A stretch of DNA of 64,000 bases, taken from Marinomonas polaris DSM 16579. Its GTDB lineage: Bacteria > Pseudomonadota > Gammaproteobacteria > Pseudomonadales > Marinomonadaceae. Shown in pieces: positions 24,436 to 33,894 of this stretch (positions are counted from its first letter, which is position 1; each line of letters starts with the position of its first letter). The DNA is taken from contig NZ_FQVF01000013.1 in NCBI RefSeq assembly GCF_900129155.1, positions 1 through 64,000 of the forward strand. Reading direction: 5' to 3'. Under the pieces are notes generated by a model. The model was not told the origin of the DNA, ran no database searches, and saw nothing but the letters and a program-made list of their open reading frames with translations. The translations under genes and the position numbers were made by a program.

Positions 24436-25923
24436 ATGAGTAACAACGTAGATTTAAACAACCGCCCGGATTATGACCAAGTCATTCAAGACATCGCGGA
24501 TTATGTACTGAATTTTAAAGTAGAAAGCCAAGAAGCCCTCGACACAGCACGCAACTGTTTAATGGATACGCTCGGCTGTGGCTTACTCGCCCTTCGCTTT
24601 CCAGAATGTACCAAGCACCTTGGCCCAATCGTACAAGGTACTGTTGTGCCAAATGGTGCTCGTGTACCGGGCACGTCTTTGTCTCTCGACCCTGTAAAAG
24701 CGGCATGGGACATTGGTTGTATCATTCGCTGGTTGGATTACAACGACACTTGGTTGGCGGCAGAATGGGGGCATCCTTCCGATAACCTAGGTGGCATTTT
24801 GGCGGTAGCGGATCATCTTTCACAAGTTCGACTATCGAAGGGTGAAAGCCCGATGACCATGCGTGAAGTGTTAGAAGCCATGGTAATGGCCCATGAAATC
24901 CAAGGCGTTATTGCCCTAGAAAACTCTTTCAACCGTGTGGGTTTGTGTCACGTTTTATTAGTTCGTGTTGCCTCTGTTGCTGTAGTAACCAAAATGATGG
25001 GCGGCGACAGAGAACAAATCATGGCGGCAATTTCGCAAGCTTGGGTCGATGGCTCTGCTCTGCGTACTTATCGTCATGCGCCAAACGCAGGCTCACGCAA
25101 GTCTTGGGCAGCGGGCGATGCGACTTCTCGTGCAGTTCGCTTAGCGGATATGTCGATGCGAGGCGAAATGGGAATTCCTGGTGTGCTTACCGCAGATCAG
25201 TGGGGCTTTTATGAAGTATCTTTCTCGAAAACCAACAAAGACCAAGCCATTAAACCAGAAGCGCAACGCAAGTTTTCTTTCTCGCAAGATTACGGTACAT
25301 ACGTGATGGAAAACGTCTTGTTCAAGATCTCTTTCCCTGCAGAATTCCATGCTCAAACCGCTGCCGAAGCATCTGTAATTTTGCATCCTCAAGTGAAAGA
25401 TCGTTTGGCAGAGATCGACAAGATCGTTATTCGTACTCATGAATCAGCGATTCGCATTATTTCCAAGTCCGGCCCATTGGCGAATGCCGCCGACCGCGAC
25501 CATTGCTTGCAATACATGGCGGCTGTTCCATTAGCGTTTGGTAACTTAATCGCCGAACATTATGAAGATGACTTCCATGCGGCAAACCCAATCATCGATG
25601 AGCTTCGTAACAAGATGGAAATCGTCGAAGACAAACGCTTCACTGCTGAATATTTAGAAGCGGATAAACGCTCTATCGCTAATGCGATTCAAGTGTTCTT
25701 TAAAGATGGTAGCAGCACTGAAGAAGTAGTGGTGGAATATCCAGTTGGACACCGTCGTCGCCGTGAAGAAGGCATTCCGTTATTAGAGCAGAAGTTTAAA
25801 AACAACTTGGCAACACGTTTTCCAAACCGTCAGAGCCAAGCTATTTTCTCACTCTGTAAGGATCAAGCCGCTCTTGAAAGTACAGCGGTAAATCGCTTCA
25901 TGGACTTATTTGTTATCGCGTAA
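24436..25923 (+). CDS. prpD: 2-methylcitrate dehydratase
   Basis: A 495-residue MmgE/PrpD protein that dehydrates 2-methylcitrate to 2-methylaconitate. Family segments: [67 protein letters not shown] and [16 protein letters not shown]. This is the E. coli-type PrpD route, not the AcnD/PrpF route common in other marine gammaproteobacteria; aconitase for the final rehydration is outside. AAGGAAAAG precedes the ATG. It closes the GntR-prpBCD cluster. Confidence 0.95.
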   Translation: MSNNVDLNNRPDYDQVIQDIADYVLNFKVESQEALDTARNCLMDTLGCGLLALRFPECTKHLGPIVQGTVVPNGARVPGTSLSLDPVKAAWDIGCIIRWLDYNDTWLAAEWGHPSDNLGGILAVADHLSQVRLSKGESPMTMREVLEAMVMAHEIQGVIALENSFNRVGLCHVLLVRVASVAVVTKMMGGDREQIMAAISQAWVDGSALRTYRHAPNAGSRKSWAAGDATSRAVRLADMSMRGEMGIPGVLTADQWGFYEVSFSKTNKDQAIKPEAQRKFSFSQDYGTYVMENVLFKISFPAEFHAQTAAEASVILHPQVKDRLAEIDKIVIRTHESAIRIISKSGPLANAADRDHCLQYMAAVPLAFGNLIAEHYEDDFHAANPIIDELRNKMEIVEDKRFTAEYLEADKRSIANAIQVFFKDGSSTEEVVVEYPVGHRRRREEGIPLLEQKFKNNLATRFPNRQSQAIFSLCKDQAALESTAVNRFMDLFVIA

Positions 25924-26047
25924 ACTTAACAAGCGCTGGCGCTTCCTTGTGGTCACAGTATGATAGAGGCCTTTGCATGATGTCACGAGCAAAGCCAAAA
26001 CGAGGCGAAGGTCTCTAATAATGTGATCACTAGGAAATTTATTTTTT

Positions 26048-28153
26048 ATGTCTGACAACCACCGCCACTGTTTTATTTTAAAGGGCTCGCCTCGCGAGGT
26101 TTTGTCAGACTTTCTTCGTCTGTGTGAAAATTTCTCTACTCCACTAATTGCCGCTCATGATGTGAGCCAGTATGACGAGTTACTCGTTCCGTCGTTAAAA
26201 ACGAAACAATTTAAAACCTGTTCTTTTAAACAAGTCCGACAAGAACTAGGCAGCAACCATGACGCTATCTTGGTGGATTTGACTCATGGCGTATCTGCCA
26301 GTGCATTGGCTATTTTGTCTGGTACGGTTCGAGGCAATGGCCTCTTTGCCATTGCACTGCCTGATGTCGAGTGGTTATCAATGGCAGATCAAGACTTGTC
26401 GAGATATTTACCTTGGCCTTATGAGCCAGAACAAGTGACATCGCACTTTAAACATTACCTGCTCGATAAATTACAAGACGCGACATCACCTTTTAAATTA
26501 TTACTCTCTGGCAAGAATAAAAAACACAGCGTAAACCCGTTACCGGCTTTAAAACCAATAGAACCTAACGCGCAGCTAACCCAAGAACAAGCTGAAGCTC
26601 AGTCGTGTTTATTTGCAGAACTAGCCAAATCCTATGTACTGATTGCACCACGTGGCCGAGGCAAATCCACCTTATTGGGCGACAGTCTGGCAAAGCTAGT
26701 CAAAGAAGGAAAACGTGTAGCGATCACCGCGCCTAATCAGGACGCTATTGTGAGTCTTAAATCTCGCTTTGAGCAGGTGCTTGATCAAGACAAAACGACT
26801 CTGCCTTTTTTTGCTCCTGATGCTCTGATAAGTAACTCGACTCACTGGGATTTTCTCTTTGTTGATGAAGCGTCCATGATTCCTTTGCCCATGCTTATAG
26901 AATTAAATCAGAAAGCTGAGCATTGTCTTTTTAGTACCACAGACTATGGCTATGAAGGCGCTGGTAAAGGCTTTGGCATTCGCTTTTGCCACTATTTAGA
27001 ATCACAAAAAACTTCTAAAACATTGGCGCTGCAGCAACTAACTTTGAGCCTGCCAATTCGATGGGGGGGAAATGACCCACTGGAAAACGGGATCAATGAT
27101 TGCTTCTTTTTAGCGAAGCCAGAGCCTAACTTTGACGCACCTAATAGCACTAATAAAAGTATGACTAAGCCGACAAACTTTAGTCATCTTACTGGCGCTG
27201 ATTGGCTAGAAAACACTAACTTGCTCGCCGATACTTTTCAATTATTGGTAAGCGCTCACTATCAAACTTCGCCTGACAACTTGCGCTGGGTGCTAGACGA
27301 CCCTTCCGTGTCGACATATCTTTATCTATCAGAAGGAAATGCCCAAAGCGTTGCGATTATTACCGAAGAAGGCAACCTGCCAAGCTCACTCTGCCAAGAA
27401 GTCATGCAAGGGAAACGTCGACCAAGAGGACATTTAGTACCACAATCTCTACTTGCTCATGAAGGCGTTGAAAACGCCGGACAGTACTGTTACTGGCGCA
27501 TCAGCCGAATTGCAACGGAACAAAGCCAACAAAATAAAGGCTTGGCGAGTCAACTACTTACGCATATCGAAACCGCAGCCAATGATCGTTGCGATTTTCT
27601 ATGCAGCAGTTTTGCAGCGACTCCCGATGTGGTGTCTTTTTGGTTAAAGAATGGTTACGTACCTGTTCGATTGGGAACTGCCAAAGACCAAGCAAGTGGC
27701 AGCTACTCTTTGATGATGGTGAAGCCAACGACGGAGCACGCCACTAAGCTAGCCTACAAATGGCAAGCACGATTTATTGAACAGTTTCTAATTAACTTGC
27801 TGCTGCAATATACCGACTTATCAACCGATTTGGTTATGCTCATTCTAGGTCAAAAATATTATCAACAAAACGAACTTCCCGTGCTGGCTAAATTGTCATC
27901 GCAGGACTTGCAGGATATAGAGCTATTTGTAGAGCATCATCGTCAGTTTGACAGTATTCGCCCTGTTTTCCTCAAAGCGACACTGTCTCTTGCTTTAACA
28001 GGCCAGTTAACCCCCAAGGATCCAACCCACCAACTATTAATCGAAGCCGCTTTAGGCCGTAATACCGAACATAGCCGTCTAAAAGCGCAATTATCTGGAA
28101 AGAAAGCCATGCACCAAACCTTCAAAAAGCTTTTAACACAAACTCTTAAGTGA
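26048..28153 (+). CDS. tmcA: tRNA(Met) cytidine acetyltransferase TmcA
   Basis: A 701-residue ATP-dependent enzyme that forms N4-acetylcytidine at the wobble base of elongator tRNA-Met. Order: N-terminal TmcA_N domain (about 1-140), helicase-like ATPase with Walker A APRGRGKST (200-208) and DEAS at 273-276, then a GNAT domain (WRISRIATEQSQQNKGLASQ) and a C-terminal tRNA-binding part. Length is near that of E. coli TmcA (671). It stands alone, 124 bp past prpD. No disruption is visible. Confidence 0.95.
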   Translation: MSDNHRHCFILKGSPREVLSDFLRLCENFSTPLIAAHDVSQYDELLVPSLKTKQFKTCSFKQVRQELGSNHDAILVDLTHGVSASALAILSGTVRGNGLFAIALPDVEWLSMADQDLSRYLPWPYEPEQVTSHFKHYLLDKLQDATSPFKLLLSGKNKKHSVNPLPALKPIEPNAQLTQEQAEAQSCLFAELAKSYVLIAPRGRGKSTLLGDSLAKLVKEGKRVAITAPNQDAIVSLKSRFEQVLDQDKTTLPFFAPDALISNSTHWDFLFVDEASMIPLPMLIELNQKAEHCLFSTTDYGYEGAGKGFGIRFCHYLESQKTSKTLALQQLTLSLPIRWGGNDPLENGINDCFFLAKPEPNFDAPNSTNKSMTKPTNFSHLTGADWLENTNLLADTFQLLVSAHYQTSPDNLRWVLDDPSVSTYLYLSEGNAQSVAIITEEGNLPSSLCQEVMQGKRRPRGHLVPQSLLAHEGVENAGQYCYWRISRIATEQSQQNKGLASQLLTHIETAANDRCDFLCSSFAATPDVVSFWLKNGYVPVRLGTAKDQASGSYSLMMVKPTTEHATKLAYKWQARFIEQFLINLLLQYTDLSTDLVMLILGQKYYQQNELPVLAKLSSQDLQDIELFVEHHRQFDSIRPVFLKATLSLALTGQLTPKDPTHQLLIEAALGRNTEHSRLKAQLSGKKAMHQTFKKLLTQTLK

Positions 28154-28154
28154 A

Positions 28155-28176
28155 AATGGGTGAATAACCACCCATT
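28155..28176 (+). terminator. Hairpin after tmcA
   Basis: AATGGGTG-AATAAC-CACCCATT forms an 8-bp stem directly after the tmcA stop. The following AAGAATTTAATT is A+T rich but lacks a T tract, so termination is plausible but weakly supported. Confidence 0.45.
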
Positions 28177-28290
28177 AAGAATTTAATTATGAGTGTAATC
28201 CCCCCTATTAAATTTCTTCCATAAAGCCTAAAAACCACAAATAAAATAATTTTACAAATAAAATCAAACACTTAAATAAAACATAAAGAC

Positions 28291-28306
28291 TTGGCACAGA
28301 TTGTGT
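28291..28306 (+). promoter_or_regulatory. Sigma-54-like promoter candidate for dctP
   Basis: TTGGCACAGATTGTGT has the TTGGCAC -24 element and a GT in place of GC at -12 with correct spacing, 117-132 bp upstream of dctP. DctD, a sigma-54 activator, is encoded nearby, which supports the idea, but the -12 deviation is serious. Confidence 0.4.
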
Positions 28307-28422
28307 AAACAGTATGAATAGCACCACCTGTTTTGCTTTGTCTGTATCTGGCGAAAAACCAGAAAAAATCAGGCTAAAAAACCGGTACACAATAATAATT
28401 CAGTTTTTGGAGTTTTATAAAA

Positions 28423-29415
28423 ATGAAAAAAATCAGCCTTGCTCTAACATCTTTAGCACTTGCTCTTTCTGCTACTACTGCGATTGCTGCCTGCGATCCA
28501 GGTGAGCGCGTTGTAAAATTCAGCCACGTAACTGGCGGTACCACTCATCCTAAAGTGGTTGCTGCAAATAGCTTCGCAGAACGTGTAAATAAAGAAATGA
28601 ATGGAAAATTGTGTGTTGAAGTTTTCCCTAACTCCACACTATTTGGTGATTCAAAAGAACTTGAAGCTCTACTTTTAGGCGACGTTCAACTGCTTGCTCC
28701 ATCACTTTCTAAGTTCGGTTCTTACACTGATAAATATGGCGTGTTTGACCTTCCTTTCATCTTTAAAGACATGGACCATGCAATTCGCTTTACTAAAACC
28801 AAAGAAGGTAAAGCGCTATTAACAGAAATGGATGACTACGCAGGCTTTGTTGGTTTAGGTTACTGGATGTCTGGTATGAAATACTTTTCTGCCAAAAAAC
28901 CACTTTTGGTCCCTAGCGACGCAAAAGGCATGAAATTCCGCGTACAAACGTCTGATGTTGCAAAACAAATGATCGCGGCAATGGGTGCATCTCCTCAAGC
29001 TATGGCGTTTTCTGAAGTATACGGCGCGTTACAAACTGGCGTTGTAGACGGACAAGAAAACACTTGGTCTAACATTTACACGCAAAAATTCTACGAAGTT
29101 CAAGACAGCACAACCGATACTAACCATCAGTTGTTGGCTTACTTGTTCATGACATCTTCTGAATTCTTGAAGAGCCTTTCTCCAGAAGACCGCGCTCAAT
29201 TCACTCAAATTGCGGATGAAGTAACACAAGAAGCAAACTTGAGTGTTAAAGCAGCGGAAGAAGAAAACCGTCAAAACATAATCAAAGCTGGCGGCAAGAT
29301 CAATACACTTACTCCAGCGCAACGCCAAGAATGGGTGAATACAATGAAACCTGTTTGGCAACAATTTGAAAGCTACATTGGTAAAGATTTGATTGACGCT
29401 GCTGCCGGCGCTTAA
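28423..29415 (+). CDS. dctP: TRAP transporter solute-binding protein DctP
   Basis: A 330-residue periplasmic binding protein. Signal peptide (ISLALTSLALALSATTAIAA) ends about residue 23; mature protein has VVKFSHVTGGTTHPKVVAA, the MKFRVQTSDVAKQMIAAMGA segment with the family's carboxylate-binding Arg, and FSEVYGALQTGVVDGQENT. It binds an organic acid, most often a C4-dicarboxylate. It heads a dctPQM operon and is followed by a strong stem-loop. The nearby DctB/DctD pair suggests induction by substrate. Confidence 0.92.
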   Translation: MKKISLALTSLALALSATTAIAACDPGERVVKFSHVTGGTTHPKVVAANSFAERVNKEMNGKLCVEVFPNSTLFGDSKELEALLLGDVQLLAPSLSKFGSYTDKYGVFDLPFIFKDMDHAIRFTKTKEGKALLTEMDDYAGFVGLGYWMSGMKYFSAKKPLLVPSDAKGMKFRVQTSDVAKQMIAAMGASPQAMAFSEVYGALQTGVVDGQENTWSNIYTQKFYEVQDSTTDTNHQLLAYLFMTSSEFLKSLSPEDRAQFTQIADEVTQEANLSVKAAEEENRQNIIKAGGKINTLTPAQRQEWVNTMKPVWQQFESYIGKDLIDAAAGA

Positions 29416-29434
29416 TCTATTTTTATCCCGCAGC

Positions 29435-29458
29435 GAGCTGACCTTAACAGGTCAGCTC
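29435..29458 (+). terminator. Stem-loop between dctP and dctQ
   Basis: GAGCTGACCT-TAAC-AGGTCAGCTC is a perfect 10-bp stem with a tetraloop, without a following T run. It probably stabilises dctP mRNA or attenuates reading into dctQM, matching the higher need for binding protein. Confidence 0.6.
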
Positions 29459-29583
29459 TTGTGGTTTTATTCTGTGCTTTCTTGGTCCGCAATCTCTCAT
29501 CAGCGACTGATCCTAGAACCTACGAGAAACCCCACAAAGCTGCACTTTAACTTGTTCTGGTCCACTTAGTTAAGGAGACCCCC

Positions 29584-30261
29584 ATGGCACATTGGCCGCA
29601 TCTTTACTTACTTATTTTTATTATTGTTCTTTGGCTATTAGAAAAGCGCTTCCCAAAAGTCATGGAACGAGCTGAAGAAAACCTACTGATCCTCGTTATT
29701 TCGTCAATCATGGCGGTATCCTTTGGTCAGGTAATCGCTCGTTATGGGTTTAATACTGGCTGGGACGCAGCGCTTGAATTCAACATGGTGGCTTTCTCTT
29801 GGCTAATTCTATTAGGCATGAGTTACGGTATTAAAACCAACCTTCACCTAGGTGTCGACATTGTTTTAAATGCGGTACCAAAACGCATCGCAAAAGCATT
29901 GTCTTTATTTGGTGCTGCAGCAGCCATGCTTTACGGACTTATCCTACTAGACTCTACGTGGCTAGCAATGCTTGGCGTAGACGTTAGTGGTGGCGCTATC
30001 GAGTATTGGTTGAAAATGTTCAAAATTGGCATAGGTTCAGAAGAGCTTCGTTACCCTGAATTTGTACAAGAAATGTTTGGTTTACGCCCTCGTGTTCACC
30101 GCTGGATAGTTCTTGTTGTTCTACCAATCAGCTTGGCTTTACTTTCTTATCGTTCTTTACAAGCATTCATCGATATTGCCCGCGGCAAACGCGACATGTT
30201 GATCAGTGGCCATGAGGCACAAGATCTTGTTAAAGAAAACCAAAACGTCTTGAAAGACTAG
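29584..30261 (+). CDS. dctQ: TRAP transporter small permease DctQ
   Basis: A 225-residue membrane protein with four or five hydrophobic segments (LYLLIFIIVLWLL; LLILVISSIMAVSFGQVIA; MVAFSWLILLGMSYGI; LFGAAAAMLYGLILL; IVLVVLPISLALL). The GMSYGIKTNLHLGVDIV segment is the DctQ signature. It helps DctM bind the loaded DctP. A GGAGA ribosome site precedes the ATG, and dctM begins 16 bp after the stop. A longer loop before the last helix (about 135-170) is noteworthy. Confidence 0.9.
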   Translation: MAHWPHLYLLIFIIVLWLLEKRFPKVMERAEENLLILVISSIMAVSFGQVIARYGFNTGWDAALEFNMVAFSWLILLGMSYGIKTNLHLGVDIVLNAVPKRIAKALSLFGAAAAMLYGLILLDSTWLAMLGVDVSGGAIEYWLKMFKIGIGSEELRYPEFVQEMFGLRPRVHRWIVLVVLPISLALLSYRSLQAFIDIARGKRDMLISGHEAQDLVKENQNVLKD

Positions 30262-30276
30262 CGCAGGAGCATCATT

Positions 30277-31890
30277 GTGGAATCAATCATTCTATTTTTA
30301 TTAGTAATCGTCCTGTTGTTTATTGGCTTGCCGGTTGGTATTTCATTGGGCTTATCGTCCATACTGTTTATTGCTTTTTTCTCTCACGACTCATTATCGT
30401 CAGTCGCGATTTCTCTGTTTGGGGTTGGTCAGCACTATACGTTGTTGGCTATCCCGTTTTTCATCATTGCCTCGTCTTACATGTCGACGGGTGGCGTAGC
30501 GAAGCGTTTAATTAACTTCGCAATTGCCAGTGTTGGTCACTTCCGTGGCGGCTTGGCAATGGCGTCTGTATTGGCTTGTATGATGTTCGCAGCCTTGTCT
30601 GGATCTTCTCCAGCAACCGTTGTAGCCATTGGTACTATTGCTATTGCAGGTATGGTTCAAGTAGGTTATTCAAAAGACTTTGCAGCCGGTATCATTGCTA
30701 ACGCAGGTACGCTGGGTATTTTGATTCCGCCTTCTATCGTTATGGTGGTCTATGCGGCTTCTGTAAACGTCTCAGTTGGCCGTATGTTCTTAGCAGGGGT
30801 GATTCCTGGGTTAATTGCTGGCGGTATGCTGATGTTGGCGATTTACGTGGTCGCTCGTATCAAAAACCTTCCTTCTGAAGAATGGAAAGGTTTTGGTAAT
30901 CTAATTCGTGGTGGTAAAGAAGCAGGCTGGGGATTGTTCCTAGTCGTAATCATCATGGGTGGTATTTATGGTGGTGTATTTACACCAACTGAAGCGGCGG
31001 TTGTTGCTGCTGTTTACTCTATGTTTATTGCCTTGTTTGTTTACCGCGACATGGGTCCTTTAAAAGGCCAAACATGGACAAACGATAACGATGCACCACA
31101 TGCCCGTGTTGGTTTTAACGGTACAGTGTATGGCGTATCTTTCTTCCTTGTGTGGGAGATCATGTCCTTCTTCGCTTTTGCAGACAGTGAAACCGTCACT
31201 GGCGGTGATCGTGCATTGTGGGGCGCCATCATCTCGATTGCTATCGCTATTTTCTATGTCTATAAACGTTCAAGCAAACTAGAAGAATCTGTTGGCTCTT
31301 GCTTAGCTGCAGGCACACCAATTTGGGGACGCAACCTGTCCATGATGCTACGCGGTTTCTTCCCTTCTTTGTTCGGTGAAGAGTCTCGTAAAGTAATGCT
31401 AGAAGGTACTAAAACAACGGTTATGTTGATGTTTATCATCGCCAACGCCTTGTTGTTTGCTCATACCTTATCGGCTGAACGTATCCCTCAAGCAATCACT
31501 GAATGGATGCTCGACGTTGGCTTTAACTGGTTCACTTTCCTAATCGCCGTTAACATTTTGTTGTTGATTGGTGGCCAGTTCATGGAACCATCAGGTTTAT
31601 TGGTTATCGTTGCTCCTATCGTGTTCCCTATTGCAATGGAGCTGGGTGTCGATCCAATTCATCTAGGTATCATTATGGTGGTTAACATGGAAATCGGTAT
31701 GATCACGCCACCAATTGGTTTAAACCTGTTTGTTACCTCGAGTATAACGGGTATGAGCTTAGCCCGAGTGGTGAAAGCTGCGATGCCGTTCGTATTAGTA
31801 TTGATGGTGTTCTTAGTGATGGTAACTTACATCCCTGCACTATCTACTGCGCTACCGTACAGCATTATGGGACCAGAAATCGTTCAATAA
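30277..31890 (+). CDS. dctM: TRAP transporter large permease DctM, with insertion
   Basis: A 537-residue sodium-coupled transporter subunit beginning with GTG (GCAGGAGC upstream). It has the DctM signatures GVGQHYTLLAIPFFIIAS, ALSGSSPATVVAIGTI, TLGILIPPSIVMVVYA, GVFTPTEAAVVAAVYS and MVVNMEIGMITPPIGLNLF. About 100 residues (roughly 255-365) are inserted after the midpoint compared with a typical 430-residue DctM; the insert contains two further hydrophobic stretches (YGVSFFLVWEIMSFFAF; GAIISIAIAIFYVY). Long DctM proteins of this kind occur in dicarboxylate systems, but the role of the insert is unknown. Confidence 0.9.
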   Translation: MESIILFLLVIVLLFIGLPVGISLGLSSILFIAFFSHDSLSSVAISLFGVGQHYTLLAIPFFIIASSYMSTGGVAKRLINFAIASVGHFRGGLAMASVLACMMFAALSGSSPATVVAIGTIAIAGMVQVGYSKDFAAGIIANAGTLGILIPPSIVMVVYAASVNVSVGRMFLAGVIPGLIAGGMLMLAIYVVARIKNLPSEEWKGFGNLIRGGKEAGWGLFLVVIIMGGIYGGVFTPTEAAVVAAVYSMFIALFVYRDMGPLKGQTWTNDNDAPHARVGFNGTVYGVSFFLVWEIMSFFAFADSETVTGGDRALWGAIISIAIAIFYVYKRSSKLEESVGSCLAAGTPIWGRNLSMMLRGFFPSLFGEESRKVMLEGTKTTVMLMFIIANALLFAHTLSAERIPQAITEWMLDVGFNWFTFLIAVNILLLIGGQFMEPSGLLVIVAPIVFPIAMELGVDPIHLGIIMVVNMEIGMITPPIGLNLFVTSSITGMSLARVVKAAMPFVLVLMVFLVMVTYIPALSTALPYSIMGPEIVQ

Positions 31891-31948
31891 CAATTCCTCT
31901 AGTCCTAAGTGTTCTTAGCAACACATGCAAAAAATTTATAAAGTTTAG

Positions 31949-31969
31949 CGCCCTCCGGGGCGTTTTTTT
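31949..31969 (+). terminator. Terminator after dctM
   Basis: CGCCC-TCCG-GGGCG followed by seven T residues, 58 bp after the dctM stop. A second AAAACGAA/TTCGTTTT dyad lies at 31980-32009 with a pyrimidine-rich tail. Confidence 0.8.
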
Positions 31970-32113
31970 ATACCTACACAAAACGAACGATACGCGACAT
32001 TTTCGTTTTCTTTTCTCTAAAATCACATCATTGTTTATTTTATGGCTTCACGCAGCAGCGTATTTTTGTTTTGATGGGACCAGACAGTTTCCACTTTCAT
32101 CAATAAGGATTTT

Positions 32114-33874
32114 ATGATGCTAAAAAAGCGCTGGTTACAAGCCTTAACCCTCGTTCCTTTGCTTGCCGTTAGTCAATTCAGTATAGCTGCAGAACAAGCA
32201 GCTGATGGCGTTGCGCCAGAAGATGCGAGTGGTATCGAAAAGAAGAGTCTAGCTCACGCTCAGAAATTCATGGTCGCTACCGCCAATCCAGAAGCCAGTA
32301 AAGCCGGTTACGATGTGTTAAAGGCTGGCGGTTCTGCTGTGGATGCCCTGGTTGCGGTACAAATGGTACTTGGCTTAGTTGAGCCTCAATCGTCTGGTTT
32401 AGGCGGCGGCGCTTTTGTTGTGTATTACGATGCAGCAAATCAAAAACTCACTACATTTGATGGCCGAGAAACAGCACCTCAAGAAGCCACACCAGAACTT
32501 TTCCAAGATGAAAATGGTGAGCCACTGTCCTTCTACGATGCCGTTGTTGGCGGTCGTTCTGTCGGCACGCCTGGCACAGTCAAATTAATGGGCGAATTGC
32601 ACGACCGCTATGGCACCATGCCTTGGGAAGATTTATTAGCGCCAGCAACTAAGCTCGCGCAAGAAGGCTTTATTGTATCTCCTCGCTTAGCAGATGCGAT
32701 TAAAGGCAGTGAGGAGCGCTTAGCTCGTTATCCAGAAACCAAAGCCTACTTTTTTAATCTCGATGGCACCCCACTTGAAGCAGGTAGCCGCTTACAAAAC
32801 GCCCAATATTATGAAACCTTACGCTTCCTCGCCACGTATGGAGCTGATGAATTCTACACAGGACAAATTGCGAAAAAGATTGTCTCTCAGGTACGTGGAG
32901 CGCTAGATAACCCAGGAGTTTTATCCGAACAAGATTTTCTCAGCTATCGCGTAAAAGAGCGAGCTCCGGTGTGCTTGCCTTATAAGGAATATGATATTTG
33001 TGGCATGGGGCCACCAAGTTCTGGCGCGTTAACGGTCGGCCAAATTCTTGGTATTACCGAACAATTTGATCTAGCGGCTTTAGGTCCAAACTCACCTGAA
33101 GCGTGGCAAATCATCGGTGATGCTTCGCGTCTTGCCTTTGCTGATCGCGGTCGTTACATAGCTGATACAGACTTTGTACCTATGCCACAAGGTTTATTGG
33201 ACAAACCTTATTTAGCCGAGCGTGCAAAACTCATTACTAAAGGCAAAGCCCTTGAAAGCGTTGAAGCAGGTGAACCTGAGTGGCGTCATCCAATTAAACA
33301 AGCCGACGACATTGCCATCGAACTGCCTTCCACAAGCCATATTTCTATTGTAGATAAAGACGGCAATGCTGTGTCTGTTACCACCACAATCGAAAATGGT
33401 TTTGGCTCGAATTTAATGAGTAATGGCTTTTTACTAAACAATGAACTAACAGACTTTTCATTTAAATCTCACCAAGATGGCTTCCCAATTGCCAATCGCT
33501 TAGAACCGGGCAAACGTCCTCGCTCTTCTATGTCACCAACCATAGTGATGAAAGACAACAAGCCTTATTTGGTTGTTGGCTCACCAGGTGGTTCTCGTAT
33601 AATCGGCTACGTAGCAAAAACACTTATTGCTCATCTTGAATGGGGCATGGACATTCAGGAAGCCATCACGCTGCCAAATATGCTCAACCGCTTTGGCACC
33701 TACGACCTTGAAAAAGGCACAGAAGCAGAAACCTACGCTAAGGCTCTAACCGACATGGGATTTAAAGTATCTGTGCAAGATTTAAACTCTGGTGTACAGG
33801 GTATTGTCGTAGAGAAAGGCGGCTTACTTGGTGGAGCTGACCCAAGACGAGAAGGTTTGGTCTTAGGCGACTAA
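32114..33874 (+). CDS. ggt: Gamma-glutamyltransferase
   Basis: A 586-residue periplasmic enzyme that hydrolyses or transfers the gamma-glutamyl group of glutathione and related peptides. Signal peptide about 1-26 (LQALTLVPLLAVSQFSIAA). Substrate Arg lies in FDGRETAP, and the autocleavage site gives Thr407 as nucleophile (PSTSHISIVDKDGNAV); GSPGGSRIIG is the oxyanion region. The proenzyme should split into two subunits. It lies between a dct transporter and its regulators, which suggests, without proof, that products are imported by the neighbouring TRAP system. The length fits Ggt. Confidence 0.93.
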   Translation: MMLKKRWLQALTLVPLLAVSQFSIAAEQAADGVAPEDASGIEKKSLAHAQKFMVATANPEASKAGYDVLKAGGSAVDALVAVQMVLGLVEPQSSGLGGGAFVVYYDAANQKLTTFDGRETAPQEATPELFQDENGEPLSFYDAVVGGRSVGTPGTVKLMGELHDRYGTMPWEDLLAPATKLAQEGFIVSPRLADAIKGSEERLARYPETKAYFFNLDGTPLEAGSRLQNAQYYETLRFLATYGADEFYTGQIAKKIVSQVRGALDNPGVLSEQDFLSYRVKERAPVCLPYKEYDICGMGPPSSGALTVGQILGITEQFDLAALGPNSPEAWQIIGDASRLAFADRGRYIADTDFVPMPQGLLDKPYLAERAKLITKGKALESVEAGEPEWRHPIKQADDIAIELPSTSHISIVDKDGNAVSVTTTIENGFGSNLMSNGFLLNNELTDFSFKSHQDGFPIANRLEPGKRPRSSMSPTIVMKDNKPYLVVGSPGGSRIIGYVAKTLIAHLEWGMDIQEAITLPNMLNRFGTYDLEKGTEAETYAKALTDMGFKVSVQDLNSGVQGIVVEKGGLLGGADPRREGLVLGD

Positions 33875-33894
33875 TATCAAGCCATCTACAAACG

